From NCBI GenBank assembly GCA_029974015.1, contig JARKUF010000034.1, positions 1 to 44,719 of the forward strand: a DNA stretch of 44,719 nucleotides. Direction: 5' to 3'. This document shows, piece by piece, positions 24,361 through 33,129 of this stretch; position 1 is the first letter of the stretch, and every line of letters begins with the position of its first letter. Both the position numbers and the translations under genes were made by a program. The notes under the pieces were generated by a model, which worked only from the letters and a program-made list of their open reading frames with translations, was not told the origin of the DNA and did no database searches. The DNA is from Spirochaetota bacterium (GTDB taxonomy: Bacteria; Spirochaetota; UBA4802; JAGODF01).

Positions 24361-27300
24361 AATACTTCCTCGAAAACCGGCTGACGGCCTGGATGATTTT
24401 CGCGGCATGCCTCATCTTCGGCATCATAGGGCTTAAGAAGCTCCCCCTCTCCCTCATGCCCGCGATGAACTACCCCGGCCTCACCGTCATAATAGAGTAT
24501 CCCGGCATAACGCCTGATAAGATAGAGACAATCATAACAAAGCCCGTGGAGCAGACCCTGAGGAGCGTCCCCGGCATTGAGAGCATCACCTCGGTTTCCG
24601 AGGAAGGGAAATCGCGCGTCAACGTGAATTTCCACACAGGCACTGACATCGCCATGGCGGCCCTCAGAGTGCGGGAAAGGATATCCCTTCTGCGGGGCGG
24701 CTTTCCCAGGGCGGTACAGGAGCCGATGGTGGTCCGCTACGACCCATCGGACCGTCCCGCGGTCATCGCCGCAGTTGAACGCATTCCGGGAGAAAAACCC
24801 TCCCTGACTGAGGTCAGGGAATACGCCGAGAGGGTGATAAAACCCCGCCTCCAGAGGATTGAGGGCGTGTCCGAAGTGTACGCCGCGGGAGGGCTCCGGA
24901 AGGAAATCCACGTGGCCGTTGACCCGGGTAAGTTTTCCGCGCGCTCCCTCGATTTTGAACGCCTCTTCGCCGTCCTCCAGGAGGGCGGGCTGGAGCTCCC
25001 GGCGGGAAAGCTTACGAGCGGCGGACGGGAATACCATGTGCGCACGGCCGGGCGGTACCGCTCGCCCGGGGAAATCGCCGACACAGTAGTGCACCTTGAC
25101 GGAGAACGGGCCGTGCGCGTAGCCGATTTTGCCGAAGTGAAGGAGTCCCACCGCGAGGCCGAGGACCTGGCGCGCCTCGACGGAAAGGAGCGCGTACTCC
25201 TGTACGTCCACAGATCGGGCGACGCCAACACGCTCAGAGTTTCCGAAGAGGCGGCGAAAGTATTTGGTTCTATAGAAGGCTGCGGCATTCGCGTGGTCTA
25301 CAGCCAGGGCGATTACATCCGCGCCGCCGTGGGGAATGTCGTCGCCTCGGGCGTCTGGGGGCTTTTAATCGTCTTTTTTGCGGTCTTCGCGTTTTATCGG
25401 GACATCTCCAGGGCCCTCATGATTGGCGTGTCGATTCCCTTCTCCATCATCACGGTTTTCGCCTGTATGTACTTCGCGAAGGTCCCCATCGATGTTATAA
25501 GCCTTAGCGGTCTGGCCCTCGCGGCCGGCATGGTGGTGGACAACAGCATCATCGTCATGGATTCGATTTCACGGGGAAAGGCCGACGTCGCGTCTGTCCA
25601 TCGGGGCGCGAGGGAGGTCGCCGTGGCAATAGCCGCGTCGACGGCCACCACCGTGGCGGTCTTCTTCCCCATCGTCTTCGGCGATGAGATGACCCGGCGC
25701 ATGTACTCAGGCATGGCCTTCACGGTTTCTTCGGCCCTGATCATATCGCTCTTAGCCGCGACCGTGTTCATTCCGGTCCTCTACCTCGGCTTTTCCGGGC
25801 GCCCCCGTGCCTGTTGCGGCCGCCCGGGGGCTTTTCTTCCGCGCAGAAAGGGCAATTCGGCAACAAAGCCGGAAGCGGCGCCCCGCCGCATTCAGAAAGG
25901 AGAAAGCGTCCTCGCCGGGGCGTATAAGACCGCCCTTGAGTACGCCTTCGCCCATCGGCGAACGCTCTACGCCGCGACTGGGGCCGTCGCGGCCGCGGCC
26001 CTCCTGTGCCTGGCCTTCACCAGAAGCGAATTCATCGACCCCTTCACTTCCGGGGAACTATACCTTTATTGCGAATTTCCCACGGGAACCTCCCTGAGGG
26101 CCACGGATGATGCGGTGAAGCTCGTGGAAGGCCATGTCCGGGAAAGCGGCATCGCGAAAAAGGTATCGGCAAAAATAGAGAAATGGCGGGGGACCCTCGT
26201 GGTCACCCTGAAAGACGCGGGGCCCCGGGAATGGAAGGCGCTTCGAAAGCGCCTCGGAGATGAGGCGAATGCTATCCTCAAGCCCTTCGGAGCTTTCGCC
26301 TTCGTCGCCGAACCCGACGATCTCGCCGCCCGCGAGCTTGATGTCACCTTCATCGGGGACGACAACGACCGGCTCAGGGAAATCGCCCGAAACGCCGCGA
26401 AGAAAATACAGTCCATACCCGGCATCGATGAATGCGTTCTCAGGTTCCGGGAAGGGAAACCTTCCTACCGGCTCCGCGTGGACCGGGAAAAGGCCGGAGC
26501 CTCTGGCCTTAGCATGTCTAAAATCGCCAGGTTCTTCCACAGTGCCCTTTACGGCCCGGTGGCAATTAAATACCCCGGCCGGGAAAGGGAAATAGACGTC
26601 CGGGTTAAGTTTGAGAGGAAGGGCCTCCCCGCCCTGAAAGGGCTCCTGGCCCAGACGATACAAAGCGAAAGCGGGGCTTCCATACCCCTCAAGGGGCTCG
26701 TCTCAATCGAGGAGGGGAGCGATCGGACAAGAATATGGCGGCGCAATGGCCGCCGCGCTGTCACCGTCACCGCGAGGATAGGAGAGCTCTCCTTCGATGA
26801 GGGAGCGGAAAAAATTGAAGCATCCCTCTCCTCCCTGACGCTCCCGGCTGACTATTCCTGGGAGTTTTCGGAAAACCTTGGCAGGGAAAGAAAGGGCCGC
26901 CGCCTCATGGCCCTGCTCACTCTGTTCTCCATTCTCCTCGTGTTCATGATCATCGCGGGGCTCCTCGAATCGCTCTCACTGCCCTTCCTGGTTATTACCA
27001 CGGTGCCCCTGGCCTTCTGCGGTGTCTTCATCGCCCTGTTTTTAACCGGGTCCACGCTGAACATCGCGGCCTTCATCGGAATGATAGTGCTAACGGGCAT
27101 CGCGGTCAACAATGGAATAGTCCTGGTGGAGCGGATAAGGGCCACCCTCCCGGCAAAGGGGCCGGTATCGCCGGAAGAAATCGACGCGAAAGCCATGTCC
27201 GTAAGCATCCGTCACTTCAACCCCATTATCATCACTGCCATCACTACGGTCCTCGGATTTTTTCCCGCCCTTCTTTCCGGGGGCGAGGGAAGCACCCTCT

Positions 27301-27416
27301 GGAGGCCACTGGCCCTTACTGTTGTGAGCGGCCTCGCTTTCTCCACTGCGATAGTGATTTTCATAATTCCTATCTCATTCAAATATTTTTACGCGTCCCC
27401 GAGGAGGACAAGATGA
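24357..27416 (+). CDS. RND efflux permease, second of two
   Basis: The 1019-residue RND permease has the usual 12-helix layout. The relay motif is GMVVDNSIIVMD, with Asp395, and TM10 shows TGIAVNNGIVLVE. Between TM6 and TM7 a basic, cysteine-containing linker (about residues 480-518) is longer than in the first pump. The two pumps differ widely in the periplasmic domains, so they are ancient paralogues. The overlap is ATGA on both sides. Substrate cannot be told from the sequence; co-transcription with three lipoproteins suggests export of an envelope lipid or hydrophobic compound rather than a simple drug pump, but this is inference. Confidence 0.92.
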   Translation: MKYFLENRLTAWMIFAACLIFGIIGLKKLPLSLMPAMNYPGLTVIIEYPGITPDKIETIITKPVEQTLRSVPGIESITSVSEEGKSRVNVNFHTGTDIAMAALRVRERISLLRGGFPRAVQEPMVVRYDPSDRPAVIAAVERIPGEKPSLTEVREYAERVIKPRLQRIEGVSEVYAAGGLRKEIHVAVDPGKFSARSLDFERLFAVLQEGGLELPAGKLTSGGREYHVRTAGRYRSPGEIADTVVHLDGERAVRVADFAEVKESHREAEDLARLDGKERVLLYVHRSGDANTLRVSEEAAKVFGSIEGCGIRVVYSQGDYIRAAVGNVVASGVWGLLIVFFAVFAFYRDISRALMIGVSIPFSIITVFACMYFAKVPIDVISLSGLALAAGMVVDNSIIVMDSISRGKADVASVHRGAREVAVAIAASTATTVAVFFPIVFGDEMTRRMYSGMAFTVSSALIISLLAATVFIPVLYLGFSGRPRACCGRPGAFLPRRKGNSATKPEAAPRRIQKGESVLAGAYKTALEYAFAHRRTLYAATGAVAAAALLCLAFTRSEFIDPFTSGELYLYCEFPTGTSLRATDDAVKLVEGHVRESGIAKKVSAKIEKWRGTLVVTLKDAGPREWKALRKRLGDEANAILKPFGAFAFVAEPDDLAARELDVTFIGDDNDRLREIARNAAKKIQSIPGIDECVLRFREGKPSYRLRVDREKAGASGLSMSKIARFFHSALYGPVAIKYPGREREIDVRVKFERKGLPALKGLLAQTIQSESGASIPLKGLVSIEEGSDRTRIWRRNGRRAVTVTARIGELSFDEGAEKIEASLSSLTLPADYSWEFSENLGRERKGRRLMALLTLFSILLVFMIIAGLLESLSLPFLVITTVPLAFCGVFIALFLTGSTLNIAAFIGMIVLTGIAVNNGIVLVERIRATLPAKGPVSPEEIDAKAMSVSIRHFNPIIITAITTVLGFFPALLSGGEGSTLWRPLALTVVSGLAFSTAIVIFIIPISFKYFYASPRRTR

Positions 27417-28978
27417 AAAAAATGGACCGTCCGATTACTTTCCGGGGGAAAACAAATCTTCCCCCTCTTGACGCCTTCTTCTTTCGGAGTAAAAGCTCCG
27501 TTATACGAAATGCCGCATTTGCCGCGTGCGTTGCCGCGCTCTCATCGTGCTCCGATTTCGAAACGCTTAAGGTCAGCGCCTGGTGGCCCTCCCACCAGGA
27601 GTACGGCGTCCCGCGGGACGCCGAAATATGGATGGAGTTCAGCGCCGATGTGCGTAAGAGCAGTATCGAAAAATCTTTTACCCTGCGCACCGATGACGGC
27701 GCCGCGGGCGGCCAATTCAAATGGCTCTCGGAGCGGAAGTTCGCCTTTATCCCCTTCGACGAACTGAAAACCGGAAGGCGCTATGTAATGGAGCTTCCCC
27801 GGTCAGCGGAGGATAAGGCGGGCAACACCATGAAGGAAGATTTCATCTCAGATTTCTATGCCGGAGAAGATACGAAGAAACCCCGGGTGTTAAGCTCCTT
27901 TCCTGAAAAGGTCGATGGAGGTTCCACGAGAACCTCCATCGACCTTGACGTCGTGGAGGTCCTCTTTTCCAAGCCGATGGACCCCATGACTTGCGAATCG
28001 GCGTTCAGCATCACTCCCGATGTTCCCGGATACTTCGCATGGCGCGACGACGGGGCCCGGATGGACTATGTCCTCACATCGCGCCTCGCATACGCAACGC
28101 AGTACCGGGTGGCCGTCGCGGCCACGGCTGAGGACCGGGCCGGAAACGCCCTTGAGCGGGAATTCACCATGGTATTCATAACCGGAGACGATTTCACCCG
28201 GCCCTTCGTTTGCGGAACATGGGAAAGCGGAACTGTACCACCGCCATACTGGAACACTGATGCTGTGAACACGGGCGTTCGCCGCTCCTCCGCGATATCC
28301 ATTGAATTCTCCGAAGCGATGGACCGCCGGAGGGCGGAATCCGCCATTACACTGACGCCTTCCGCGCAGGGCCTTTGCGCCTGGTCCGCGGGCGACACGG
28401 TCCTCACCTTCAAACCGAACGAACCCCTTAAATCCGATGCCGTCTACACTCTCCGCGTGGGGACATCGGCGGCTGACATCAATGGCCATACCCTCAAAAA
28501 GCCTTATTCGGTACTGTTCAGGACCAGCGCGGGCGACTCCCTGCATCTCAGGGTGACCGCAATCATGGGTTCCTGCGGCGAGGGCGGCGGCCCCTGCCCC
28601 TATGAGGAGCTCTACGATGGACTGGCCCTCGATTGGCCCGTCATGATCGACATGGGGCCAGTAGACGGCCAGATTTGTTCCACCGACTACCGTTTCCTGT
28701 TCAGCTTCGGCAATGACGCGGGCCCCGCGGCGGTTGACCTCTATTCCCTTCTGGACTCCATTATCATCGAGGGAGGAGAAAGGCCCCATCTCGTGGACGG
28801 GTTCCCCGGGGCCGATCCGTCGACGGCAATACTGGTTTTCGACGGCCTCGCGAACAGCGAAAGCATAACCCCCGAGCTTTACAGGCTCACAATCGCAGGA
28901 GGAAAGGGAGGCGTTCGTGACATCTACGGCAACACAATGAAAGCCGACTTCGTCATCGAGTTCAAGGACAGGATGTAA
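27413..28978 (+). CDS. Ig-like-domain lipoprotein, end of RND operon
   Basis: The 521-residue protein has a lipobox ALSSC (Cys46) after an extended N-terminus. It then has about four repeats of the SbsA/Big_5 Ig-like type. Each starts with a phrase like VPRDAEIWMEFSADV, has a CxxxxFTLRT or FSITPD strand, and ends in YVMELPRSAEDKAGNTM or similar (AEDRAGNALEREF, SAADINGHTLKKPY). Such domains act as spacers or adhesion modules in surface proteins. Its ATG overlaps the second RND stop, so it is tied to the efflux system. It is clearly paralogous to the gene at 29142. Confidence 0.85.
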   Translation: MKKMDRPITFRGKTNLPPLDAFFFRSKSSVIRNAAFAACVAALSSCSDFETLKVSAWWPSHQEYGVPRDAEIWMEFSADVRKSSIEKSFTLRTDDGAAGGQFKWLSERKFAFIPFDELKTGRRYVMELPRSAEDKAGNTMKEDFISDFYAGEDTKKPRVLSSFPEKVDGGSTRTSIDLDVVEVLFSKPMDPMTCESAFSITPDVPGYFAWRDDGARMDYVLTSRLAYATQYRVAVAATAEDRAGNALEREFTMVFITGDDFTRPFVCGTWESGTVPPPYWNTDAVNTGVRRSSAISIEFSEAMDRRRAESAITLTPSAQGLCAWSAGDTVLTFKPNEPLKSDAVYTLRVGTSAADINGHTLKKPYSVLFRTSAGDSLHLRVTAIMGSCGEGGGPCPYEELYDGLALDWPVMIDMGPVDGQICSTDYRFLFSFGNDAGPAAVDLYSLLDSIIIEGGERPHLVDGFPGADPSTAILVFDGLANSESITPELYRLTIAGGKGGVRDIYGNTMKADFVIEFKDRM

Positions 28979-28999
28979 TGCCCTAAAGGCTTAAAAAAA

Positions 29000-29121
29000 G
29001 GCAGCCGCTAAAACTCTGGTTTACCCGCCCATGGCTGGCGGGTAAAACCGGAGTGCCGGGCTTGCCGGTTGCAACTGCTGACATACTCAAGGCCCAGGTT
29101 TTTTTTGACTTAGAGGTTCCC
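29000..29121 (+). repeat. Dispersed palindromic element, rearranged copy D
   Basis: It starts GGCAGCCGCTAAAACTCTGG, has the hairpin TTTACCCGCC/GGCGGGTAAA, and ends TTAGAGGTTCCC. The inner block GCAACTGCTGACATACTCAAG is the reverse complement of the CTTGAGTATGTCAGTAGTT block in the copy at 30676, so the middle has been inverted in one of the two. It separates the two Ig-like lipoprotein genes. Confidence 0.75.
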
Positions 29122-29141
29122 AATATTTTTTCGGAGCGAAT

Positions 29142-30647
29142 ATGATGAAATTCATAAGGATGATATGCGGTGCTCTTTTCATATCGTTTATCTGCGCGGC
29201 AATTTTTATACGATGCGACAATCTGGAAGAGCGCCTCGGCTTCGACAGGCCCGAGGTGGTGTCGGTGAGCCCGGCGCGTTTTGCCGAAGGCGTTCCCGCC
29301 GATACGGCGGTCCGCATCGTGTTTTCCAGGGATATGGACACGGCTAAGACGAACCAGGCCTTCAGACTCAACTCGGAAAGCGGAGGCTGCCGGGGCAGCT
29401 TCCGCTGGCCGAACGGAAGGACTCTCGTATTTTTTCCCGAAGGCCCCCTGTACGACAATATGTACACCATCACCCTCGCCGAAACAGCCGAAGACAGGAA
29501 GGGCAATGATCTCAGGGAAGGAATCGAATCGGTATTCTATGTTAACTCCGATCTGACCCCTCCGAGAGTACTGTCCCATACGCCGGAAAGGAATGCCACG
29601 GGAGTCCACCCGGCTCCGGAAACCGACCCCATTCTCTACGCCGGATCCTTCATACGAGTCATCTTCTCCGAGGCCATGGATATGGATTCGATATACGCCG
29701 GCTTCACCATCTCTCCTCCGGTCCAGGGGCTATTCTGCTGGAACGACATTCGCACTGAGGTCGTATTTACCCCGATATACAATCTTCATTACGGGACCAC
29801 CTACACCATCACTCTGGGAACATCGATTCGTGATATCAACGGCAACAAATTGCGTGAGCAGTTCTCCTGGGGATTTACCGTGGGCGATGATTTCACCGGC
29901 CCCTCCATCACATCGGTGTATCAGCCCCAAAGCGGCGCAGCGCCAACTCCCTGGGAAGAGGACACGGACAATCCGGGATGCGAGAAAAACGGCGATATCG
30001 TCCTCGTCTTCGATGAGCCCGTTAGCAGGGAAAGCGCCTGCGACGCCGTCACGATTTCGCCACCGGCTGAATTCCACATCGAATCTCCGGAGGAATCGTC
30101 CGCCATCACCATCAAGTTCGATGAACCTCTGGAAAGCGAAAAGGCATATCAACTGAAGATAGCCTCTTCCCTCTCGGATGTCCATGGCAATTCCATGGAA
30201 AGGGAATACCGCTATCGTTTCATTACCGACGGCCCCGCTTCCACCAGGCCCGGGGTGATATGCATCACCGACACCCGCCTCGGCTTTGCCGAACCCTGGA
30301 CGGGCCCCTATGAATGCTGGGCCGCCAGTGAAATTGAGCCCGTCACGGCCTATGGGCCCGGCGAGTACGTTTACATACTGTTTACAAAAGAGATAGATCC
30401 CGTGAGCATCAATATTGCCATAGACCGCTCTTTCGGGCCCTCGGGAACGAGGCCGAAAGTTTCGCAGATCGACTGGCCGGACATCCCTCCGGGGCCTTTC
30501 CGCGCATACCGCTTCGCCCTGTCGGAGCTCATCACCGGAACAACCTACAAAATCACCTTGCGCGGGGGGCCCGGGGGCCTCAGGGACAGTGAAGGAAATA
30601 CGATGAAAGAGGACTATATCCAGTTTTTCAAGATGCCTTCGATATAG
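29142..30647 (+). CDS. Ig-like-domain lipoprotein, paralogue
   Basis: The 501-residue protein has a short signal with a non-canonical lipobox IFIRC (Cys25). The body contains three to four Big_5-type Ig-like domains, shown by repeated FSRDMDTAKTNQAF, FSEAMDMDSIYAGFTISPP and FDEPVSRESACDAVTISPP strands and by AEDRKGNDL and SIRDINGNKL loop ends. It aligns domain for domain with the lipoprotein at 27413 and probably arose by duplication, the dispersed repeat lying between them. CGGAG precedes the ATG by five bases. It is probably surface exposed; a binding role is a guess. Confidence 0.8.
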   Translation: MMKFIRMICGALFISFICAAIFIRCDNLEERLGFDRPEVVSVSPARFAEGVPADTAVRIVFSRDMDTAKTNQAFRLNSESGGCRGSFRWPNGRTLVFFPEGPLYDNMYTITLAETAEDRKGNDLREGIESVFYVNSDLTPPRVLSHTPERNATGVHPAPETDPILYAGSFIRVIFSEAMDMDSIYAGFTISPPVQGLFCWNDIRTEVVFTPIYNLHYGTTYTITLGTSIRDINGNKLREQFSWGFTVGDDFTGPSITSVYQPQSGAAPTPWEEDTDNPGCEKNGDIVLVFDEPVSRESACDAVTISPPAEFHIESPEESSAITIKFDEPLESEKAYQLKIASSLSDVHGNSMEREYRYRFITDGPASTRPGVICITDTRLGFAEPWTGPYECWAASEIEPVTAYGPGEYVYILFTKEIDPVSINIAIDRSFGPSGTRPKVSQIDWPDIPPGPFRAYRFALSELITGTTYKITLRGGPGGLRDSEGNTMKEDYIQFFKMPSI

Positions 30648-30675
30648 GAAAAATATTGGCCCCATATTATCCCCA

Positions 30676-30795
30676 GGCAACCTCTAAAAATTTGGTTTTC
30701 CCGCCCGCCGAAGGCGGGCGGGAAAACCCAAGTCTTGAGTATGTCAGTAGTTACAATTTATGTGGACCTCAAAAATTCAATTTTTAGAGGTTCCC
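30676..30795 (+). repeat. Dispersed palindromic element, best full copy E
   Basis: The 120-bp unit starts GGCAACCTCTAAAAATTTGG, has a perfect hairpin GGTTTTCCCGCCCGCC-GAA-GGCGGGCGGGAAAACC, then CTTGAGTATGTCAGTAGTT, and ends in a small palindrome closing AATTTTTAGAGGTTCCC. The two termini are inverted repeats of each other. No ORF is inside. It is the reference copy for the family. Confidence 0.85.
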
Positions 30796-30882
30796 CCCAT
30801 ATTGTTCCTTAATAAAATAAATATTGACAAAATCGGGAATGGGCGAAGACCATTCAAAAAAAATCATGGAGGTAAGCATCCG

Positions 30883-32046
30883 ATGCGAAACTGGAAATTC
30901 TTTTCTATTCTTTTATCAGTTCTCTTCGCCGCCATGTCCTTCGGCTGTAAAAAAGGAGGCGATGGCGATACCATCAAAATAGGCGCGCTTTTCTCCGTAA
31001 CCGGCCCGGCGTCCTTCCTCGGGGCCCCTGAGAAAAAGACCGTCGAAGCTTTCGTCGAAGAGCTCAATGCGAAAGGGGGCGTCGCCGGAAAGAAAATCGA
31101 GGCCATCGTGAAAGACACGGCGGGGAGCCCCGAAAAAGCCGTGTCCTTCGCGAAACAGTTAATTGAAGAAAACAAAGTGTTCGCGATCATCGGCCCCTCG
31201 ACGAGCGGCGAATCTTTGCAGATCAAATCCATCTGTGACGACTCGAAAACGATTCTTATATCCTGCGCCGCCGCGGAACTCATCGTCGATCCCGTGGCGA
31301 AGTACGTTTTCAACACGCCCCAGAAGGACCGGCATGCCGTCATGCGGATCTTCGGGGTGATGAAGAACCTTGGCATCAATAAAATCGGCGTCATTTCCGC
31401 AAACACCGGTTTCGGCAAGGCGGGCAAGGACCAGGTCATTAAACTCGCCCCCGGAGCGGGCATTCAGATACTCATAAGCGAAGTGTACGACAAGGACGCC
31501 ACTGACCTCACCGGAGTCCTCACGAAGGTAAGGGACAAGAAAGTCCAGGCCATCGTGAACTGGTCCATAGAGCCCATACAGTCCATCGTGGTGAAGAACA
31601 TGAAACAGATAGGCCTTGATGTGCCGCTCTTCCAGAGCCACGGATTTGGAAATGTTAAATACGCTGCCGCCGCCGGCAAAGCCGGCACGGGCATCATCTT
31701 CCCGGCGGGCCGCCTCCTGATCGCTGAGTCCCTTCCGGACGGCCACCCCCAGAAGCCGCTCCTCGTGGCCTATAAAAACTCCTACGAGTCGCGTTATAAG
31801 GAGGACGTGAGCACCTTTGGAGGCCATGCCTATGACGCAATCCTGATTCTCACGAAGGCCATTGAGAAAGTCGGCGCCGCCGACTCCGAGAAGGTGCGGG
31901 ACGCCATTGAAAACACCACCGGCCTCGTGGGGACCGCGGGCATTTACAACATGTCGCCCAAAAACCACAATGGCCTTGACGAAAACTCCTTCGAGATACT
32001 GACGGTGAAAGACGGCAAGTTCGCCCAGTATACCGGGGGCAAATAA
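30883..32046 (+). CDS. livK: Branched-chain amino-acid ABC substrate-binding lipoprotein
   Basis: This is the binding component of the Liv-type importer, 387 residues, with a lipobox MSFGC (Cys22), so it is membrane-tethered. The KIGALFSVTGPASFLGAPEK start, the ELNAKGGVAGKKIEAIVKD segment and the FAIIGPSTSGESL loop are typical of LivJ/LivK periplasmic-binding folds. The C-terminal part carries FGGHAYDAILILTKAIEKVG, a common closing motif. GGAGG precedes the ATG at 30883; the frame is open from 30760, but the signal peptide begins here. A terminator-like hairpin separates it from livH, so it can be made in excess over the permease. Confidence 0.93.
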   Translation: MRNWKFFSILLSVLFAAMSFGCKKGGDGDTIKIGALFSVTGPASFLGAPEKKTVEAFVEELNAKGGVAGKKIEAIVKDTAGSPEKAVSFAKQLIEENKVFAIIGPSTSGESLQIKSICDDSKTILISCAAAELIVDPVAKYVFNTPQKDRHAVMRIFGVMKNLGINKIGVISANTGFGKAGKDQVIKLAPGAGIQILISEVYDKDATDLTGVLTKVRDKKVQAIVNWSIEPIQSIVVKNMKQIGLDVPLFQSHGFGNVKYAAAAGKAGTGIIFPAGRLLIAESLPDGHPQKPLLVAYKNSYESRYKEDVSTFGGHAYDAILILTKAIEKVGAADSEKVRDAIENTTGLVGTAGIYNMSPKNHNGLDENSFEILTVKDGKFAQYTGGK

Positions 32047-32146
32047 TTACGGGGTACGTCCCTGAGGATTATTCCTCCCCCCTCCACGGAGGAGAAAGGG
32101 AGGGGGCATGATGTTGCGGGTAAAGTTCATCAAGTAATCCCCATTT

Positions 32147-32172
32147 CCCCCTCCCTGACGGGAGGGGGTTTT
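32147..32172 (+). terminator. Intrinsic terminator between livK and livH
   Basis: CCCCCTCCC and GGGAGGGGG form a perfect nine-bp stem with loop TGAC, followed by TTTTGTTT. A second CCCCCTCC/GGAGG-rich hairpin is just upstream (about 32085-32107). Partial termination here would leave more livK message than permease message, which is usual for binding-protein operons. Confidence 0.8.
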
Positions 32173-32238
32173 GTTTCCCGTGTGTGCGTTTCTGTAAATA
32201 GAAAGCAAGTTAAAACAGAAAAAATTTTAGGATTCGCC

Positions 32239-33129
32239 ATGTCGCCAGACAACATAGTCCAATATTTGATATCCGGCATCACCGCGGGAAGCATCTATGC
32301 CATCGTGGCCATCGGGTTTAACATCATCTACAACACCACGGGAATAATCAACTTCGCCCAGGGCGAATTTCTCATGTTAGGGGGCATGATTTCCATCACC
32401 CTGGCGCAGTTTATGCCCCTTCCTGCCGCCATACTCGCGGCGGTAATAATAACCGCCGGGGTGGGTTTCCTCATTGAGCTCGTGTTCATCCGATGGATCG
32501 ACAGCCCCTCGGTGCTTCGCATGATCATCATCACCATAGGGCTTTCCATCGTCATCCGGGAGGCGGCCCTCCACATCTGGGACGAAAAAGTCCGCGCCCT
32601 GCCCTACTTCACCGGAAACGAAATCACTTCGATAGAGATTTTAGGGGCGCGCTTCTCACCTCAGGTCCTCTGGGTCCTGGGAACATGCGCAATCATCGTC
32701 ATCATCCTCAATATATTTTATTATTACACCCTGACGGGAAAATCAATGCGCGCCTGCGCTGCCAACCGCACCGCGGCGTCCCTCTGCGGTATCAACATAA
32801 AGAACATGGTGAGCCTCTCCTTCACCCTCAGCGCGGCCATCGGGGCGCTAGCGGGATGCGTCATATCGCCCATAACCCAGACCCAGTACGACTGCGGGGC
32901 GACCCTTGCCATCAAGGGCTTCACCGCCGCCATCTTCGGAGGACTCGGGTCGAGCACCGGGGCCATCGTGGCGGGCCTCCTCATCGGCGTAATAGAGGCG
33001 GCGAGCATCAGCATAATACCCCTGGCCTACAAGGACGCCATCACCCTCACCCTTCTCTTAGGCATTCTATTTTTCAGGCCCGGGGGGATCTTCGGCAGCC
33101 GCGAGGCAGCGGCCCTGAAGGAATACTGA
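32239..33129 (+). CDS. livH: Branched-chain amino-acid ABC permease LivH
   Basis: The 296-residue permease has eight to nine helices. SGITAGSIYAIVAIGFNIIY and TTGIINFAQGEFLMLGGMIS are the standard LivH signatures, and MRACAANRTAASLCGIN with GLGSSTGAIVAGLLIGVIEA is the ATPase-coupling and C-terminal family motif. The start at 32239 has AGGA seven bases upstream; the frame is open to 32182. The stop overlaps the livM start (TGATG-type overlap at 33129). Confidence 0.95.
   Translation: MSPDNIVQYLISGITAGSIYAIVAIGFNIIYNTTGIINFAQGEFLMLGGMISITLAQFMPLPAAILAAVIITAGVGFLIELVFIRWIDSPSVLRMIIITIGLSIVIREAALHIWDEKVRALPYFTGNEITSIEILGARFSPQVLWVLGTCAIIVIILNIFYYYTLTGKSMRACAANRTAASLCGINIKNMVSLSFTLSAAIGALAGCVISPITQTQYDCGATLAIKGFTAAIFGGLGSSTGAIVAGLLIGVIEAASISIIPLAYKDAITLTLLLGILFFRPGGIFGSREAAALKEY

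Noticed and set aside
32493..33128. N-terminal extension of LivM over livH
   Set aside because: The extension is the out-of-frame reading of livH; ATG 33129 overlapping the livH stop begins the known LivM N-terminus.
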